64,000 nt of DNA from Iris pallida (GCA_029216955.1 JANAVB010031417.1:22752917-22816916), one strand, 5' to 3'. Counted from the first letter of the stretch, positions 1-11,795 are shown. Program-made: numbers and translations. Notes: generated by a model from the sequence alone, not told the origin.

Positions 1-320
1 ATTATAAAAATATCACTTTGCAAATTATTTGAAATTATTAAATAGGTTTTACAATTTTTGAAATGTTATTTATATCAGTTTGTAATTAGGAATTTGGTTT
101 TAATTGAGGAATGCAAATATTATTTTGCATTTTTCACTGTAAAACTCTTTATGCAATTTCCTAATTCCCGAGGGTCCTATTGCAAACTACCAAACCCCCC
201 CCCCCCACACACGACCAGCTCTCCTCTCTCCTCTGAACTCACCAACCCCGTTGACCCCTGCCCCGACCGACTACGACCGCTGCCCCGCCGAATCCGGCTG
301 CCCCGACCGCCCTCTTTCCC

Positions 321-328
321 TATAAAAC
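321..328 (+). promoter_or_regulatory. LTR promoter TATA box
   Basis: TATAAAAC follows a pyrimidine-rich stretch and precedes a CT-rich leader. It is the best TATA box in the LTR and is repeated in the right LTR at 8602. Transcription would start about 30 bp downstream, near 350. Confidence 0.7.
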
Positions 329-586
329 ACTCCTCTCTCTCCCCCAGACCTAAAACCCTAGCTCTACACCTCATCGACCACCACAGCCCACTCCCTTCCC
401 CAAAATACTTCTCCGGAACCCTAACCCTGACGAAGTCTCGTTCTCACAATCCCGACACCCTCATCGACCACCACCACCGCCATCCGCTTTGCCACGTCGA
501 GCTGGACGCAGCGCCACCGGAGCGCCACCGTCCCGACGCCCCAAGCCGCCGCCTCCGCCTTCGAAATTCTTCGAGAAGTCGGACAC

Positions 587-592
587 GTGAGT
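587..592 (+). other. Putative 5' splice site in LTR leader
   Basis: GTGAGT(AA) closes the GC-rich leader (about 350-586) just before base composition falls to AT-rich. The same site occurs in the right LTR near 8881, and a GTGAGT closes the GC-rich leader of solo LTR F at 56864. Base composition and consensus suggest exon 1 ends here; there is no transcript evidence. Confidence 0.45.
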
Positions 593-969
593 AACAGAAC
601 TCAATCGTGTCATGCGTATCTCGCCTTCACGCACGAACTCGCCAGGACACAACGAGCATGGTGCTGTGCTCGGACACGCGAGGCTGAGCTCGTGCGTGTC
701 GTGCATAGCACAGACATGAGGATCCCTGTGTCCCAAACTGTCCGGACACAGGCTCGTGTTTATATTTTTTTTTATATAATGTCTAACCTAAAACTAAATA
801 AAATAAACAAAACCCTATTCCTAACAGACGGGCCAACTGGCCCACTGGCCAGCGCGCAGCATTAAACCCCCCTCCCCCCGCTCTGTTAGCCCGAGTTCGA
901 GCCCCCCCTTTTTTCTGTTTCCTTTTTTCTTTTCTTCTGTTTTCTTTTCTTTTTCTTTTTGTTTTGTAT

Positions 970-1022
970 TTTATGTATATATGTATATATATATTAATAT
1001 ATTATATATATATAGATATTAG

Positions 1023-1060
<38 letters not shown>

Positions 1061-1270
1061 CTATATATAATAATAATTATATGTATATACTTTTAACAGT
1101 ATTTAATATATATGTATATATTTTATAGTTAGTAAATTTTATATATATATATGTTTTTATATATATATTTCCTATGTATATATATATATATACACTATAT
1201 TATTAAGTGTATTCTTATATATATATATATATATATATTTGTATAATATATATATATATATTTATAAATT
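970..1270. repeat. AT microsatellite block in A1 left LTR
   Basis: Interrupted (AT/TA)n with short ATGTATAT variants. It is the counterpart of 9280-9600 in the right LTR, where it is longer and purer. Confidence 0.9.
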
Positions 1271-2146
1271 AAGTATTTTTCCTTATAATTATATATATAG
1301 CATAGGTATGTATATATTCTTTTGTACAAATTTGCCTTATTAAAATAATAATATTTATTTTGACTATTACCAAATTGTATTTTCATTGTGTTTAATTTAC
1401 TGCAACCATTTGGTGTCCAAGCCTAGCATGGGTATTTGGGCTCAAATGTGTTTTCACACATTCAAGACCTGTACAAGTCATATTGGACTTGATTCATGGC
1501 CTTGGGTCCTGTATTTGAACTTTGGTTCAAATTATATACATGGACAAAATAGCAGATAATTAATTATTGTGTGCATTGCTGTTTTTGATTTTCTAAAAAT
1601 ACTTAAAGTATTGCTAAAATTATGGAAAAATAGTATTTAGATACTATGTTAAGTTAGCTAATTTAGTATAATTTTTGTAGTATTTAATTTACTGTTTTGC
1701 CACTAGTTGGCATATGAAACCAAAACTCATTTTCTGTATACTTAGGAAAACTGATTTTTATAAAATATTGTACTGGTTAATAAATTCCAGAAAAATTATA
1801 ATAAATTTTATGATTAACAAGGATCACCTTGGTACTTTACTTTAAGAAAAACTAGGCTTTTTGTCTACTTCAAAAATTGTTAGAACACAATGATCTTTTG
1901 ATTTATTTATTGATTAATAACGACTTGTAGTTTTTGTGTTATTTGGAGTTTTAGTCGTGTTGAACCCCATCCCTCACTAGTGTAAAGACCCTAGAAAGTT
2001 AGTTAACATAGTGTGTCACCCCACATTGGTCTCCTATGCCAAGTCATCATTTGGCTAGGTGCCCAATCACAAGTCGTGTTTCACCAATTAGTGTCCTAGT
2101 GTTTTAGCTTAGTGTAAAACTAAGTTATTATATTTTACTTCTACAG

Positions 2147-2208
2147 CGACGAGTTACTGGACATCCATAGCACTGTTATCGCAGCTTGTTTTGTTTGCTT
2201 TGCTAGAG
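2147..2208 (+). other. Putative internal non-coding exon with GC-AG donor
   Basis: Preceded by a pyrimidine-rich acceptor-like TTTTACTTCTACAG and followed by AG|GCAAGTAC, a GC-type donor. The 62-nt segment is present in the right LTR, A2 (minus, near 36750-36820), F (58495-58542) and E (41303-41369), always between an acceptor-like AG and a (G/A)CAAGT sequence. The segment itself does not keep a reading frame, so it would be untranslated. Confidence 0.4.
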
Positions 2209-2755
2209 GCAAGTACTTTCTACGAACTTTACATATTGTCACATAAAATGAACTGCAAACCCCACCATGTTAAATGCTGATCCTTGGGGTAGCAAGTTAG
2301 ATCTCTACATGTTGTACTTTCAGTTACTACCATGCTTAGAACAGTCTTGATGTATCTCTTACATGATTAGAATATGGGTTATGGGGAAACTGTTAGTAGT
2401 GTACGTGATTATGCCCCCCTTCTCCCGTATGTATGTACCGAGCAAGGTCGACATTTTATATGTATACCTTGTCGTAGGCTTTATCTCAACGCGGATTTGT
2501 ACGTATGTACATCTGTCGCCGTTTCACTTGTACGGAAGTACATTTTATTATGTGCCCCCAGCACATTGTACATCTATTGACCGATCACGTACCTGCTACA
2601 GTTTTAAACATTTCATATACATCTGTCTCTATGACATATGTGTCCTTGTCATGATAGACTGTGTGATGCCATGCTTTCCAGTTATTTCCTCTCATGTTCA
2701 TTTCCATGTTTTATATGCTAGTTGCTAGATTTAGTACTTGCTCCCGTCCTGACAG

Positions 2756-2872
2756 GATAACGTTGTAGGTGTCCTTACTGAGGAGGAGTTACTCTGTGAC
2801 ACATACTATGGAGATACTGCCGAGGACCCGGCTCTGCTTTACGAGGATGTTCCTGCAGGAAACCTCGCCTAG
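2756..2872 (+). CDS. Conserved LTR micro-ORF (38 codons), A1 left LTR
   Basis: Begins directly after CTGACAG, an acceptor-like site with an upstream pyrimidine tract, and runs 38 codons to TAG. The product is acidic, opens DNVVG, has a central LLCDTYYG and ends PAGNLA. It has no ATG, so it would need an upstream exon or be a 3' terminal exon. The right LTR (11091-11207), A2 (36096-36212, minus) and solo LTR F (59316-59432) keep exactly 38 codons and the same motif despite DNA divergence. E and C have shorter or shifted relatives. Conservation of frame and length suggests coding constraint. I recognise no family, and the function is unknown. Confidence 0.45.
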   Translation, partial: DNVVGVLTEEELLCDTYYGDTAEDPALLYEDVPAGNLA

Positions 2873-3086
2873 TTGTCTTTTGTTTACTTAGACTTTTGAG
2901 AGTAGACATGTATTAGACTATATCATTTTGTAACTGGACATCTATCCAGTTTTACATTTCAGTTTACTTGTACTTGGATATTTTACTATATACGACGACT
3001 TTTGTGTTTGGAGCATTTATGATTCTTCTTCACTTATAGAACTGTTAGCACATTTAGTCTTATCCTGTTGTCTTTAGAACAGCTTA

Positions 3087-3107
3087 CTACGTTTTATCTC
3101 AACGTAG
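3087..3107 (+). other. LTR 3'-terminal hairpin (A type)
   Basis: CTACGTT and AACGTAG form a perfect 7-bp stem 50 bp before the LTR end, followed by GGCTGGGCAT. Solo LTR F has CTACGCTT/AAGCGTAG at the same place, a compensatory change. Confidence 0.5.
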
Positions 3108-3157
3108 GCTGGGCATGACTCGGCCTGGCCCAACAATTTGGGTAGCGGGTCGTGACA

Positions 3158-3190
3158 TGTTTTTAGAGGTGGCCCATGCAGGTCCTGACT
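3158..3190 (+). other. Primer-binding-site position, non-standard sequence
   Basis: The bases right after the LTR read TGTTTTTAG, then GGTGGCCCATGCAGGTCC. The usual plant site TGGTATCAGAGC is absent. The same block follows the 5' LTR in A2 (35789-35815, minus), E (42172) and B (20224). The stretch to the gag start at 3404 is untranslated leader with nothing else recognised. Confidence 0.6.
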
Positions 3191-3403
3191 AAACTGTTTG
3201 GTTACGTTATTGTACCAAACATGCCTGCAATTAGGAACTTAAGGTAATTAGACAACATTAGGAAAGACGCTTAGAACACTTAGAGGAATGCTAGGATTGC
3301 AATATAGGAAATACATCACATGTTTGCTATTATAATTAGATTTTCTTACATATGATTGCTTACTTTAAATAAGTCCTTATAAGCCTTTTTATGTGTAATT
3401 TAG

Positions 3404-6400
3404 ATGGTGCTTACTCGTTCATCCCAGTATGTTACCCCCGAGAATGGGGCCCTTCATATCCAGTCAGCTGACTAGTTGACTGATACACCTCCACCTACCA
3501 CATTCCCCCACTCCACAGATCCACAGACCCAGATACCACCTTCCACATCCCAGTCCCAGCAGGACCCGATACTTCCACCACCCCCTATCACTATACCCAC
3601 CCAGGCTTCCGTCACACTCGACGGGAACCAGCTGCTCATACTGATTCAGGGGTTCCTAACAACCCATTAGGAGCAGACTACCCTACTCCGCCAGAGCATG
3701 GAGCGTTCTGAGGGACGTCCCGTGGTCCCACCATATGTAGAGCCACGGCAGAGAACGGGGACGATCAAGGACTTTATGGGTCTGAATCCCAAGGAGTTCT
3801 CAGGGACGGAGGGCATAGTAGTAGCAGATGACTGGCTAGATTCAGTAGAGAGGAAGCTTCTGGGAGTTAGGATGCCGGATGACCTTCAGGTCGAGGCAGC
3901 AGAATTTCTGATGATAGACTTAGCCGGAGTCTGGTTCAGGAATGAGCCATTGTTCGCGAGAGGTAGAGCCACCTGGGACCAGTTCAAGACCCAGTTCAAG
4001 AAGAAGTTCTTCTCGACCACTGCTAGAGTAGCCATGGGGCTACGATTCCAGAACATCCAGCAGGGAAACCGTTCTGTTGACGAGTATGCGGCAGAGTTTA
4101 GTCGCCTGAGCTGTTTCGCTCCTAGTCTGGTTGCTGATCCAGAGGAGATGACCCGTAGGTTTTGCCATGGTCTAGTTCCAGACATTGGCATTCTTATAGT
4201 GGCGAACGGTACGACTGACTACTACCAGAGCCTAGAGTTGGCCCGGAGCATTGAGGAGCGTCTTCTGTCTAGCAAAAGGCCGGCTCCTGTACATCATGAG
4301 GGACCGTCCAAGCGTCAGGCTTTCCAGCAGAGAGCGCCGACGCCACCCCAGCAGACTTACCGTCCTCCTACACCACATCATCAGACCCCGCCAGTTCGAG
4401 CCCCGGGACCCCGACAGCAGCAGAAGGGAGTTATATGTTCTTTCTGCGGAAGACCAGGGCACGAGTACTCCATCTGCAGGAAGAGGTTGAAGCAGTGCTT
4501 AGCTTGTGGGTCTGCCACCCATCAGATTCGAGAGTGCCCAGTAGTGAAGCCTAGAGGACTGCTCCCGACTCAGCAGCAGAGGTTCGGGCAGCATCTGCAG
4601 CAGCAGAAGGGACCTCAGGGGAAGGTTTATAGTTTAGCCATTGAGCCGGAGCCGGAGCAGGTTTCGGAGCCGGATTACTTAGCTGACGTCATCACAGGTC
4701 ATGTTTATTTGTATACTTTTCTAGCTGTATGTTTGTTTGATTCTGGTGTATCTCATAGCTTCCTATCATTAGAGTTTATGCATAAACATCATCTAGTCGC
4801 TACACCTACTACGAAGATTAGTAGAGTGATGACGGGAGGAGGACCAGTGCCTATTAGATCTATCTATACATGTTCTATTTTTATAGCCGGGAGAGAGTTC
4901 AGGGGGCAATTCTTTGTGATGCCACTCCCCGGTTATGATATCATATTGGGGATGGACTGGCTTAGCTATGCCCATGCATCTATATATTGCCATGAGGGTA
5001 GTATTTTGTTCAGTCCCCCAGGCACAGCACCATTCAGTGTCAGGAGGACAGGGCCGGAGATCAGCCTAGAGCCGAACTGTTGTGCGACAGTCGGGGATGC
5101 AGCACCGCCACACCCTATCATTAGGGAGTTTATGGATGTATTCCCAGAGGATCTTCCAGGACTTCCGCCTGACAGAGATGTGGAGTTCACTATAGATTTA
5201 GTGCCGGGTTCATCACCAGTATCCCGGGCTTGCTATAGAGTGAATCCCAAGGAGGCCATAGAGATGAAAGAGCAGATTGATGACCTGTTGAAAAAGGGTT
5301 TCATTCGATCCAGTGCTTCTCCATGGGGAGCACCAGTGCTCTTTGTGCCCAAGAAGGATGGTACAGTCCGGTTGTGTATTGACTATCGGGCCTTGAATGC
5401 CATCACCATCAAGAACAAATATCCTCTGCCCAGGATAGATGATTTGTTCGACCAATTGAGCGGGGCGAAGGTGTTTTCCAGGATAGACTTGAGATCCGGG
5501 TACCACCAGGTGAAGGTTAGGCCAGCAGACATCCAGAAGACGGCGTTCAACATGAAGTACGGGCAGTACGAGTTTCTGGTGATGCCATTTGGTCTCACAA
5601 ATGCGCCAGCTGTCTTTATGAACTTGATGAATAAGACATTTTACCAGTATCTAGATAAGTTCGTCGTGGTGTTTATCGACGACATCCTGATATACTCGAA
5701 GATGCCGGAGGAGCATGCAGAGCACTTACGGATAGTTTTGGGGATTCTGAGGCAGGAGAGATTGTTTGCCAAATTGCCGAAGTACGAGTTCTTTTTAGAC
5801 CGAGTGGAGTTTCTCGGCCATGTAGTCACTGGAGATGGAATCTCGGTGGATCCCAGAAAGATTGCTGCAGTTGAGACGTGGAAGGCTCCGACGTCAGTTT
5901 CAGAGATCAGGAGTTTTCTGGGTTTAGCAGGCTATTATAGAAAGTTCATCTAGGACTTTGCTAGGATAGCTGAACCCATGACGAAGCTGACGTGAAAGGA
6001 CGCAGAGTACTTTTGGTCAGAGGACTGCCAGGCGGCATTTGAGGAGCTGAAGAGGAGGCTGACGACCGCTCCAGTTCTGACTTTACCTTCAGGTTCTGGA
6101 GGTTTCACCATTTACAGTGATGCTTCTGGGAAGGGGCTAGGATGTGTCCTACAGCAGCATGGAAAAGTAATTGCTTATGCATCTAGGCAGTTGCGGACTC
6201 ATGAGAGGAATTATCCTACCCATGACCTCGAGTTAGCTGCGGTGATCTTTGCACTCAAGTTATGGAAACATTACTTATACGGAGAGCGTGTGGAAATCTT
6301 TACTGACCACAAAAGCTTGAAGTATGTGTTTACGCAGAAAGAGCTGAACATGAGACAAAGACGATGGTTGGAGTTGATGAAGGACTTCGACATCGATTTA

Positions 6401-8029
6401 CAGTATCATCCCGGGAAGGCAAATGTGGTGGCGGATGCGCTGAGCAGGCATCCGATGGCAAGGTATCTGATGATTGATCGGCATTTGCGGGAGGATCTGG
6501 AGAAGCTCGGTATTGAGCTAGTTCGGCCAGGATCAGTGATACAGATGATGGCGCTTGACATTCAGTCAGGTTTGATGGAGCAGATCCGGGAGGCATAGTC
6601 TACAGATGAGAGCCTTCGCAGACTTCGACCCCAGGCTTTAGCTGGATTGCTGGATGACTTCACTATAGCAGAGGATGGATTCCTGAGGCATGGCAGCCGA
6701 TTGTGCGTGCCGAAGGGAGAGCTGGTAGAGGCAGTCTTGCAGGAGGCACACCGATCGAGATATTCTATTCACCCTGGTGCTAACAAGATGTACCGTGACT
6801 TGCGGGAACATCTTTGGTGGCACGGGATGAAGAGAGATGTATCACGTTTCATCTCGAGATGCCTAGTTTGCCAGCAGGTCAAGGCGGAGCGCCAGAGGCC
6901 AGCTGGTTTGTTGCAGCCGTTATCCATTCCCGAGTGGAAGTGGGAACATATTACGATGGACTTCGTTTCAGGGCTTCCTCGTTCCCAAGGAGGGAAGGAT
7001 GCCATCTGGGTCATCGTAGACAGGATGACGAAGTGTGCGCACTTCATACCCTTCAAGGTGGGGCTTTCCACCGAGAAGTTGGCAGAGCTATACATGCAGC
7101 AGATAGTTCGCCTACACGAAGTGCCGGTGAGCATCGTGTCAGACAGAGACAGTAGATTCACAACCCACTACTGGAGGAGCTTGCAGGAGGAGTTGGACAG
7201 TAGGCTCAAGTTCAGTACGGCATACCACCCACAGACAGATGGGCAGTCCGAGAGGACGATACAGATGCTGGAGTATATGCTGAGGACTTGCGTGCTGGAC
7301 TTCGGAGGATCATGGGAGAGCCATCTGCACTTGGTAGAGTTTTCATACAACAACAGCTACCAGGCCAGTATTGGTATGTCTCCTTTCGAGGCGCTATATG
7401 GACGACGATGCCGCATACCGCTCTTTTGGGATGATGTCGGAGACAGAGTTATGCTTGGGCCAGAGATGATCACGGATGCAGCAGAGAAAGTCGGGATGAT
7501 CAGAGACAGGCTCAGAGTAGCTCAGGACAGGCAGAAACACTGGGCTGATGCTAGTCGCAGGCCGATGGAGTTCGCAGACGGTGATATGGTGCTAGTGAAG
7601 ATATCACCTACTCGAGGGACGATCCGGTTCGGACGAGGAGGGAAGCTGAGCCCCAGATACATCGGGCCGTTCGAGATACTTGGCAGGATTGGAGAGGTAG
7701 CTTACAGGGTTGCACTACCACCCAATCTAGCAGGAGTTCACGACGTCTTCCACGTATCTCATCTGAGGAGATATGTTCCAGACCCCAGTCATGTGCTAGA
7801 TCATTCAGAGTTGGAGGTCGGACCGAGCCTTACAGTTTCAGAGCAGCCAGTGGAGATATTAGACAGGAGGGAGAAAAGGCTGAGGAACAAGGTTATACCC
7901 CTAGTAAGAGTATCTTGGAGCCGTCACTCCCCAGGTGAATCTACTTGGGAGAGGGAGTCGGACATGAGGGAGAGATAACCCTACTTGTTCGACCCAACCG
8001 CTGCGAGGGAACCACCCGTTCTCGCTTGA
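3404..8029 (+). pseudogene. gag-pol polyprotein of A1 (six stops)
   Basis: One continuous frame starts at ATG 3404 (MVLTRSSQYV, same start as A2) and ends at TGA 8027. Domains: Gag; two CX2CX4HX4C zinc knuckles (4436-4477, 4496-4537); aspartic protease with DSG at 4739 (DSGVSHSF, usually DSGASHSF); RT with YRALN and FIDD at 5678; RNase H (YSDAS near 6113); integrase with an N-terminal His/Cys zinc domain (about 6766-6880) and D, D, E at 6959, 7142 and 7250, giving the DD35E spacing; chromodomain about 7849-7990. Stops lie at 3473, 3668, 5951, 5993, 6596 and 7976. Four are TAG at codons that are CAG in A2 or in the family, and one is TGA for TGG. About 1540 codons is normal for the family. It made the virus-like particle, cDNA and integration enzymes and is now inactive. 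Confidence 0.92.
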
Positions 8030-8140
8030 TACCTTAGAGGTTAGTTTCGATCGCAGCCTTAGTCATTTTGTTGCATTACTTGCTATGTTAGAATATTGTC
8101 GGGTCTTCAATCCTTGTGAATTTCGAGGACAAAATTTTCA

Positions 8141-8153
8141 AGGAGGGAAGACT
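8141..8153 (+). other. Polypurine tract of A1
   Basis: AGGAGGGAAGACT directly precedes the right LTR, just downstream of a GAGGACAAAATTTT box that is repeated in E and B. It is the plus-strand primer site. Confidence 0.85.
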
Positions 8154-8601
8154 TGTAAGCCCCTGTTTTTCAATTTTAGTTTTATTAATGCTAATTAATT
8201 TTTAATGCTAATGTTGGCCTTAAAATATTTTATTAGGATTTTTAGGAATTTTTTATAATTTTTAAATGAGTTTTATATATAAAAATATCACTTTGCAAAT
8301 TATTTGAAATTTATTAAATAGGTTTTGCAATTTTTGAAATGTTATTTATATCAGTTTGTAATTAGAAATTTGATTTTAATTGAGGAATGCAAATATTATT
8401 TTGCATTTTTTACTGTAAAACTCCTTATGCAATTTCCTAATTCCCGAGGGTCCTATTGCAAACTACCAAACCCCCCCCCCCCACACGACCAGCTCTCTCT
8501 CTCTCTCTCCTCTGAACTCACCAACCCCCGTTGACCCCTGCCCCGACCGACTACGACCGCTGCCCCCGTCGAATCCGGCTGCCCCGACCGCCCTCTTTCC
8601 C

Positions 8602-8609
8602 TATAAAAC
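8602..8609 (+). promoter_or_regulatory. TATA box, A1 right LTR
   Basis: TATAAAAC, the copy of 321-328. Confidence 0.68.
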
Positions 8610-9461
8610 ACTCCGCTCTCTCCCCCAGACCTAAAACCCTAGCTCTACACCCTCATCGACCACCACAGCCCACTCCCTTCCCCAAAACACTTCGCCGGAA
8701 CCCTAACCCCGACGAAGTCTCGTTCTCACAATCCCGACACCATCATCGACCACCACCACCGCCATCCGCTTCGCCACGCCGAGCTGGACGCAGCGCCACC
8801 GGAGCGCCACCGGAGCGCCACCGTCCCGACGCCCCAAGCCGCCGCCTCCGCCTTCGAAACTTCTTCGAGAAGTCGGACACGTGAGTAACAGAACTCAATC
8901 GTGTCATGCGTGTCTCGCCTTCACGTACGAGACTCGCCAGGACACAACGAGCATGGTGCTGTGCTCGGACACGCGAGGCTGAGCTCGTGCGTGTCGTGCA
9001 TAGCACGAACACGAGGATCCCTGTGTCCCAAACTGTCCGGACACAGGCTCGTGTTTATATTTTTTTATATAATGTCTAACCTAAAACTAAATAAAATAAA
9101 TAAAACCCTATTCCTAACAGACGGGCCAACTGGCCCACTGGCCAGCGCGCAGTAATTAAACCCCCTCCCCCCCCCCCCCCCCGCTCTGTTAGCCCGAGTT
9201 CGAGCCCCCCCTTCTTCTTTCTGTTTCCTTTTTCTTTTCTTTTCTGTTTTCTTTTCTTTTTCTTTTTGTTTTGTATTTTTATGTATATATATATGTATAT
9301 ATATATTAATATATATATATGTATATACTGTATTTTAACAGTATTTAATATATATGTATATATTTTATAGTTAGTAAATTATATATATATATATATGTTT
9401 TTATATATATTTTCCTATGTATATATATTATATATATATACACTATATTATTAAGTGTATT

Positions 9462-9564
<103 letters not shown>

Positions 9565-11090
9565 ATATATATATATATACTTTATAAATTAAGTATTTTT
9601 CCTTATATATCTATATATATCCTTTTAGCATAGGTATGTATATATTCTTTTGTATAAATTTGTCTTATTAAAATAATAATATTTATTTTGACTATTATCA
9701 AATTGTATTTTCATTGTGTTTAATTTACTGCAACCATTTGGTGTCTAAGCCTAGCATGGGTATTTGGGCTCAAATGTGTTTTCACACATTCAAGACCTGT
9801 ACAAGTCATATTGGACTTGATTCATTGCCTTGGGTCCTGTATTTGAACTTTGGTTCAAATTATATACATGGACAAAATACGCAGATAATTAATTATTGTG
9901 TGCATTGCTGTTTTTGATTTTCTAAAAATACTTAAATTATTGCTAAAATTATGGAAAAATAGTATTTAGATACTATGTTAAGTTAGCTAATTTAGTATAA
10001 TTTTTGTAGTATTTAATTTACTGTTTTGCCACTAGTTTGGCATATGAAACCAAAACTCATTTTTTGTATACTTAGGAAAACTGATTTTTATAAAATATTT
10101 GTACTGGTTAATAAATTCCAGAAAAATTATAATAAATTTCTATGATTAACAAGGATCACCTTGGTACTTTACTTTAAGAAAAACTAGGCTTTTTATCTAC
10201 TTCAAAAATTGTTAGAACACAATGATCTTTTGATTTATTTATTGATTAATTACGACTTATAGTTTTTTGTGTTATTTGGAGTTTTAGTCGTGTTGAACCC
10301 CATCCCTCACTAGTGTAAAGACCCTAGAAAGTTAGTTAACATAGTGTGTCACCCCACATTGGTCTCCTATGCCAAGTCATTATTTTGGCTAGGTGCCCAA
10401 TTACAAGTCGTATTTCACCAATTAGTGTCCTAGTGTTTTAGCTTAGTGTAAAACTAAGTTATTATATTTTACTTCTACAGCGACGAGTTACTGGACATCC
10501 ATAGCACTGTTATCGCAGCTTGTTTTATTTTGTTTTGCTAGAGGCAAGTACTTTCTACGAACTTTACATATTGTCACATAAAATGAACTGCAAACCCCAC
10601 CATGTTAAATACTGATCCTTGGGATAGCAAGTTAGATCTCTACATGTTGTACTTTCAGTTACTACCATGCTTAGAACAGTCTTGATGTATCTCTTACATG
10701 ATTAGAATATGGGTTATAGGGAAACTGTTAGTAGTGTACGTGATTATGCCCCCTTCTCCCGTACGTATGTACCGAGCAAGGTCGACATTTTATATGTATA
10801 CCTTGTCGTAGGCTTTATCTCAACGCGGATTTGTACGTATGTACATCTGTCGTCGTTTCACTTGTACGAAAGTACATTTTATTATGTGCCTCCAGCACAT
10901 TGTACATCTATTGACCGATCACGTACCTGCTACAGTTTTAAACATTTCATATACATCTGTCTCTATGACATATGTGTCCTTGCCATGATAGACTGTGTGA
11001 TGCCATGCTTTCCAGTTATTTTCTCTCATGTTCATTTCCATGTTTCATATGCTAGTTTGCTAGATTTAGTACTTGCTCCCGTCCTGACAG

Positions 11091-11207
11091 GATAACGTTG
11101 TAGGTGTCCTTACTGAGGAGGAGTTACTCTGTGACACATACTATGGAAATACTGTCGAGGACCCGGCTCTGCTTTACGAGGATGTTCCTGCAGGGAACCT
11201 CGCTTAG
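11091..11207 (+). CDS. Conserved LTR micro-ORF, A1 right LTR
   Basis: Same 38-codon frame after CTGACAG as at 2756. Against the left copy it has two amino-acid changes (D to N, A to V) and two silent ones. The frame is open to the same TAG. Function unknown. Confidence 0.42.
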   Translation, partial: DNVVGVLTEEELLCDTYYGNTVEDPALLYEDVPAGNLA

Positions 11208-11492
11208 TTGTCTTTTGTTTACTTAGACTTTTGAGAGTAGACATGTATTAGACTATATCATTTTGTAACTGGACATGTATCCAGTTTTACATTTCAGTTT
11301 ACTTGTACTTGGATATTTTACTATATACGACGACTTTTGTGTTTGGAGCATTTATGATTCTTCTTCACTTATAGAACTGTTAGCACATTTAGTCTTATCC
11401 TGTTGTCTTTAGAACAGCTTACTACGTTTTATCTCAACGTAGGCTGGGCATGACTCGGCCTGGCCCAACAATTTGGGTAACGGGTCGTGACA

Positions 11493-11781
11493 GGTAGGGT
11501 AGGTTTGCAGTAAGGTCCCCAGAGATTGGGGACTTGCACAAAGACCCCAATCCCAAACAGTTTACAAAAATTAATTTGTAAACTCTTATTAAAACAATTG
11601 ATTTTTTTCCAAAATGATATTAAAACAAAATTAAATATTACATAATGATATATTTTGATTTAAAAATCATTTAAAAATTCTAGAAAAATCCTAAAATCAT
11701 AATAAATTATTTTAAAGCTAAATAGGTCATTAGCAACTAATTAACACTAATTAAATTAAATTTAAAAAACAGGGGCTGACA
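11493..11781 (-). repeat. A2 3' LTR remnant
   Basis: On the minus strand it starts TGTCAGCCCCTG at 11781. It matches 51010-51307, the start of the A2 5' LTR, and is cut at 11493 by the end of A1. The rest lies left of the window. Confidence 0.88.
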
Positions 11782-11795
11782 AGTCTTTCCTCCTT
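11782..11795 (-). other. Polypurine tract of A2
   Basis: On the minus strand a purine run (AAGGAGGAAAGACT) directly precedes the TGTCAGCC start of the LTR, after a CGAGGACGAAATTTT box. Confidence 0.8.

Larger units (their letters stand above)
1..3157 (+). repeat. Left (5') LTR of A1, partial
   Basis: Direct repeat of 8154-11492, lacking roughly the first 120 bp. It ends GGGTCGTGACA at 3157. In order it holds an AT-rich U3, a TATA box at 321, a CT- and GC-rich leader to about 586, a strong GTGAGT donor-like site, an (AT)n tract, AT-rich intron-like DNA, a small exon-like segment at 2147-2208, a micro-ORF at 2756-2872 and a terminal hairpin at 3087-3107. Confidence 0.93.

Noticed and set aside
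8141..8153. Purine-rich GGAGGG as a ribosome binding site
   Set aside because: It is the polypurine tract of a eukaryotic retroelement; bacterial signals do not apply.
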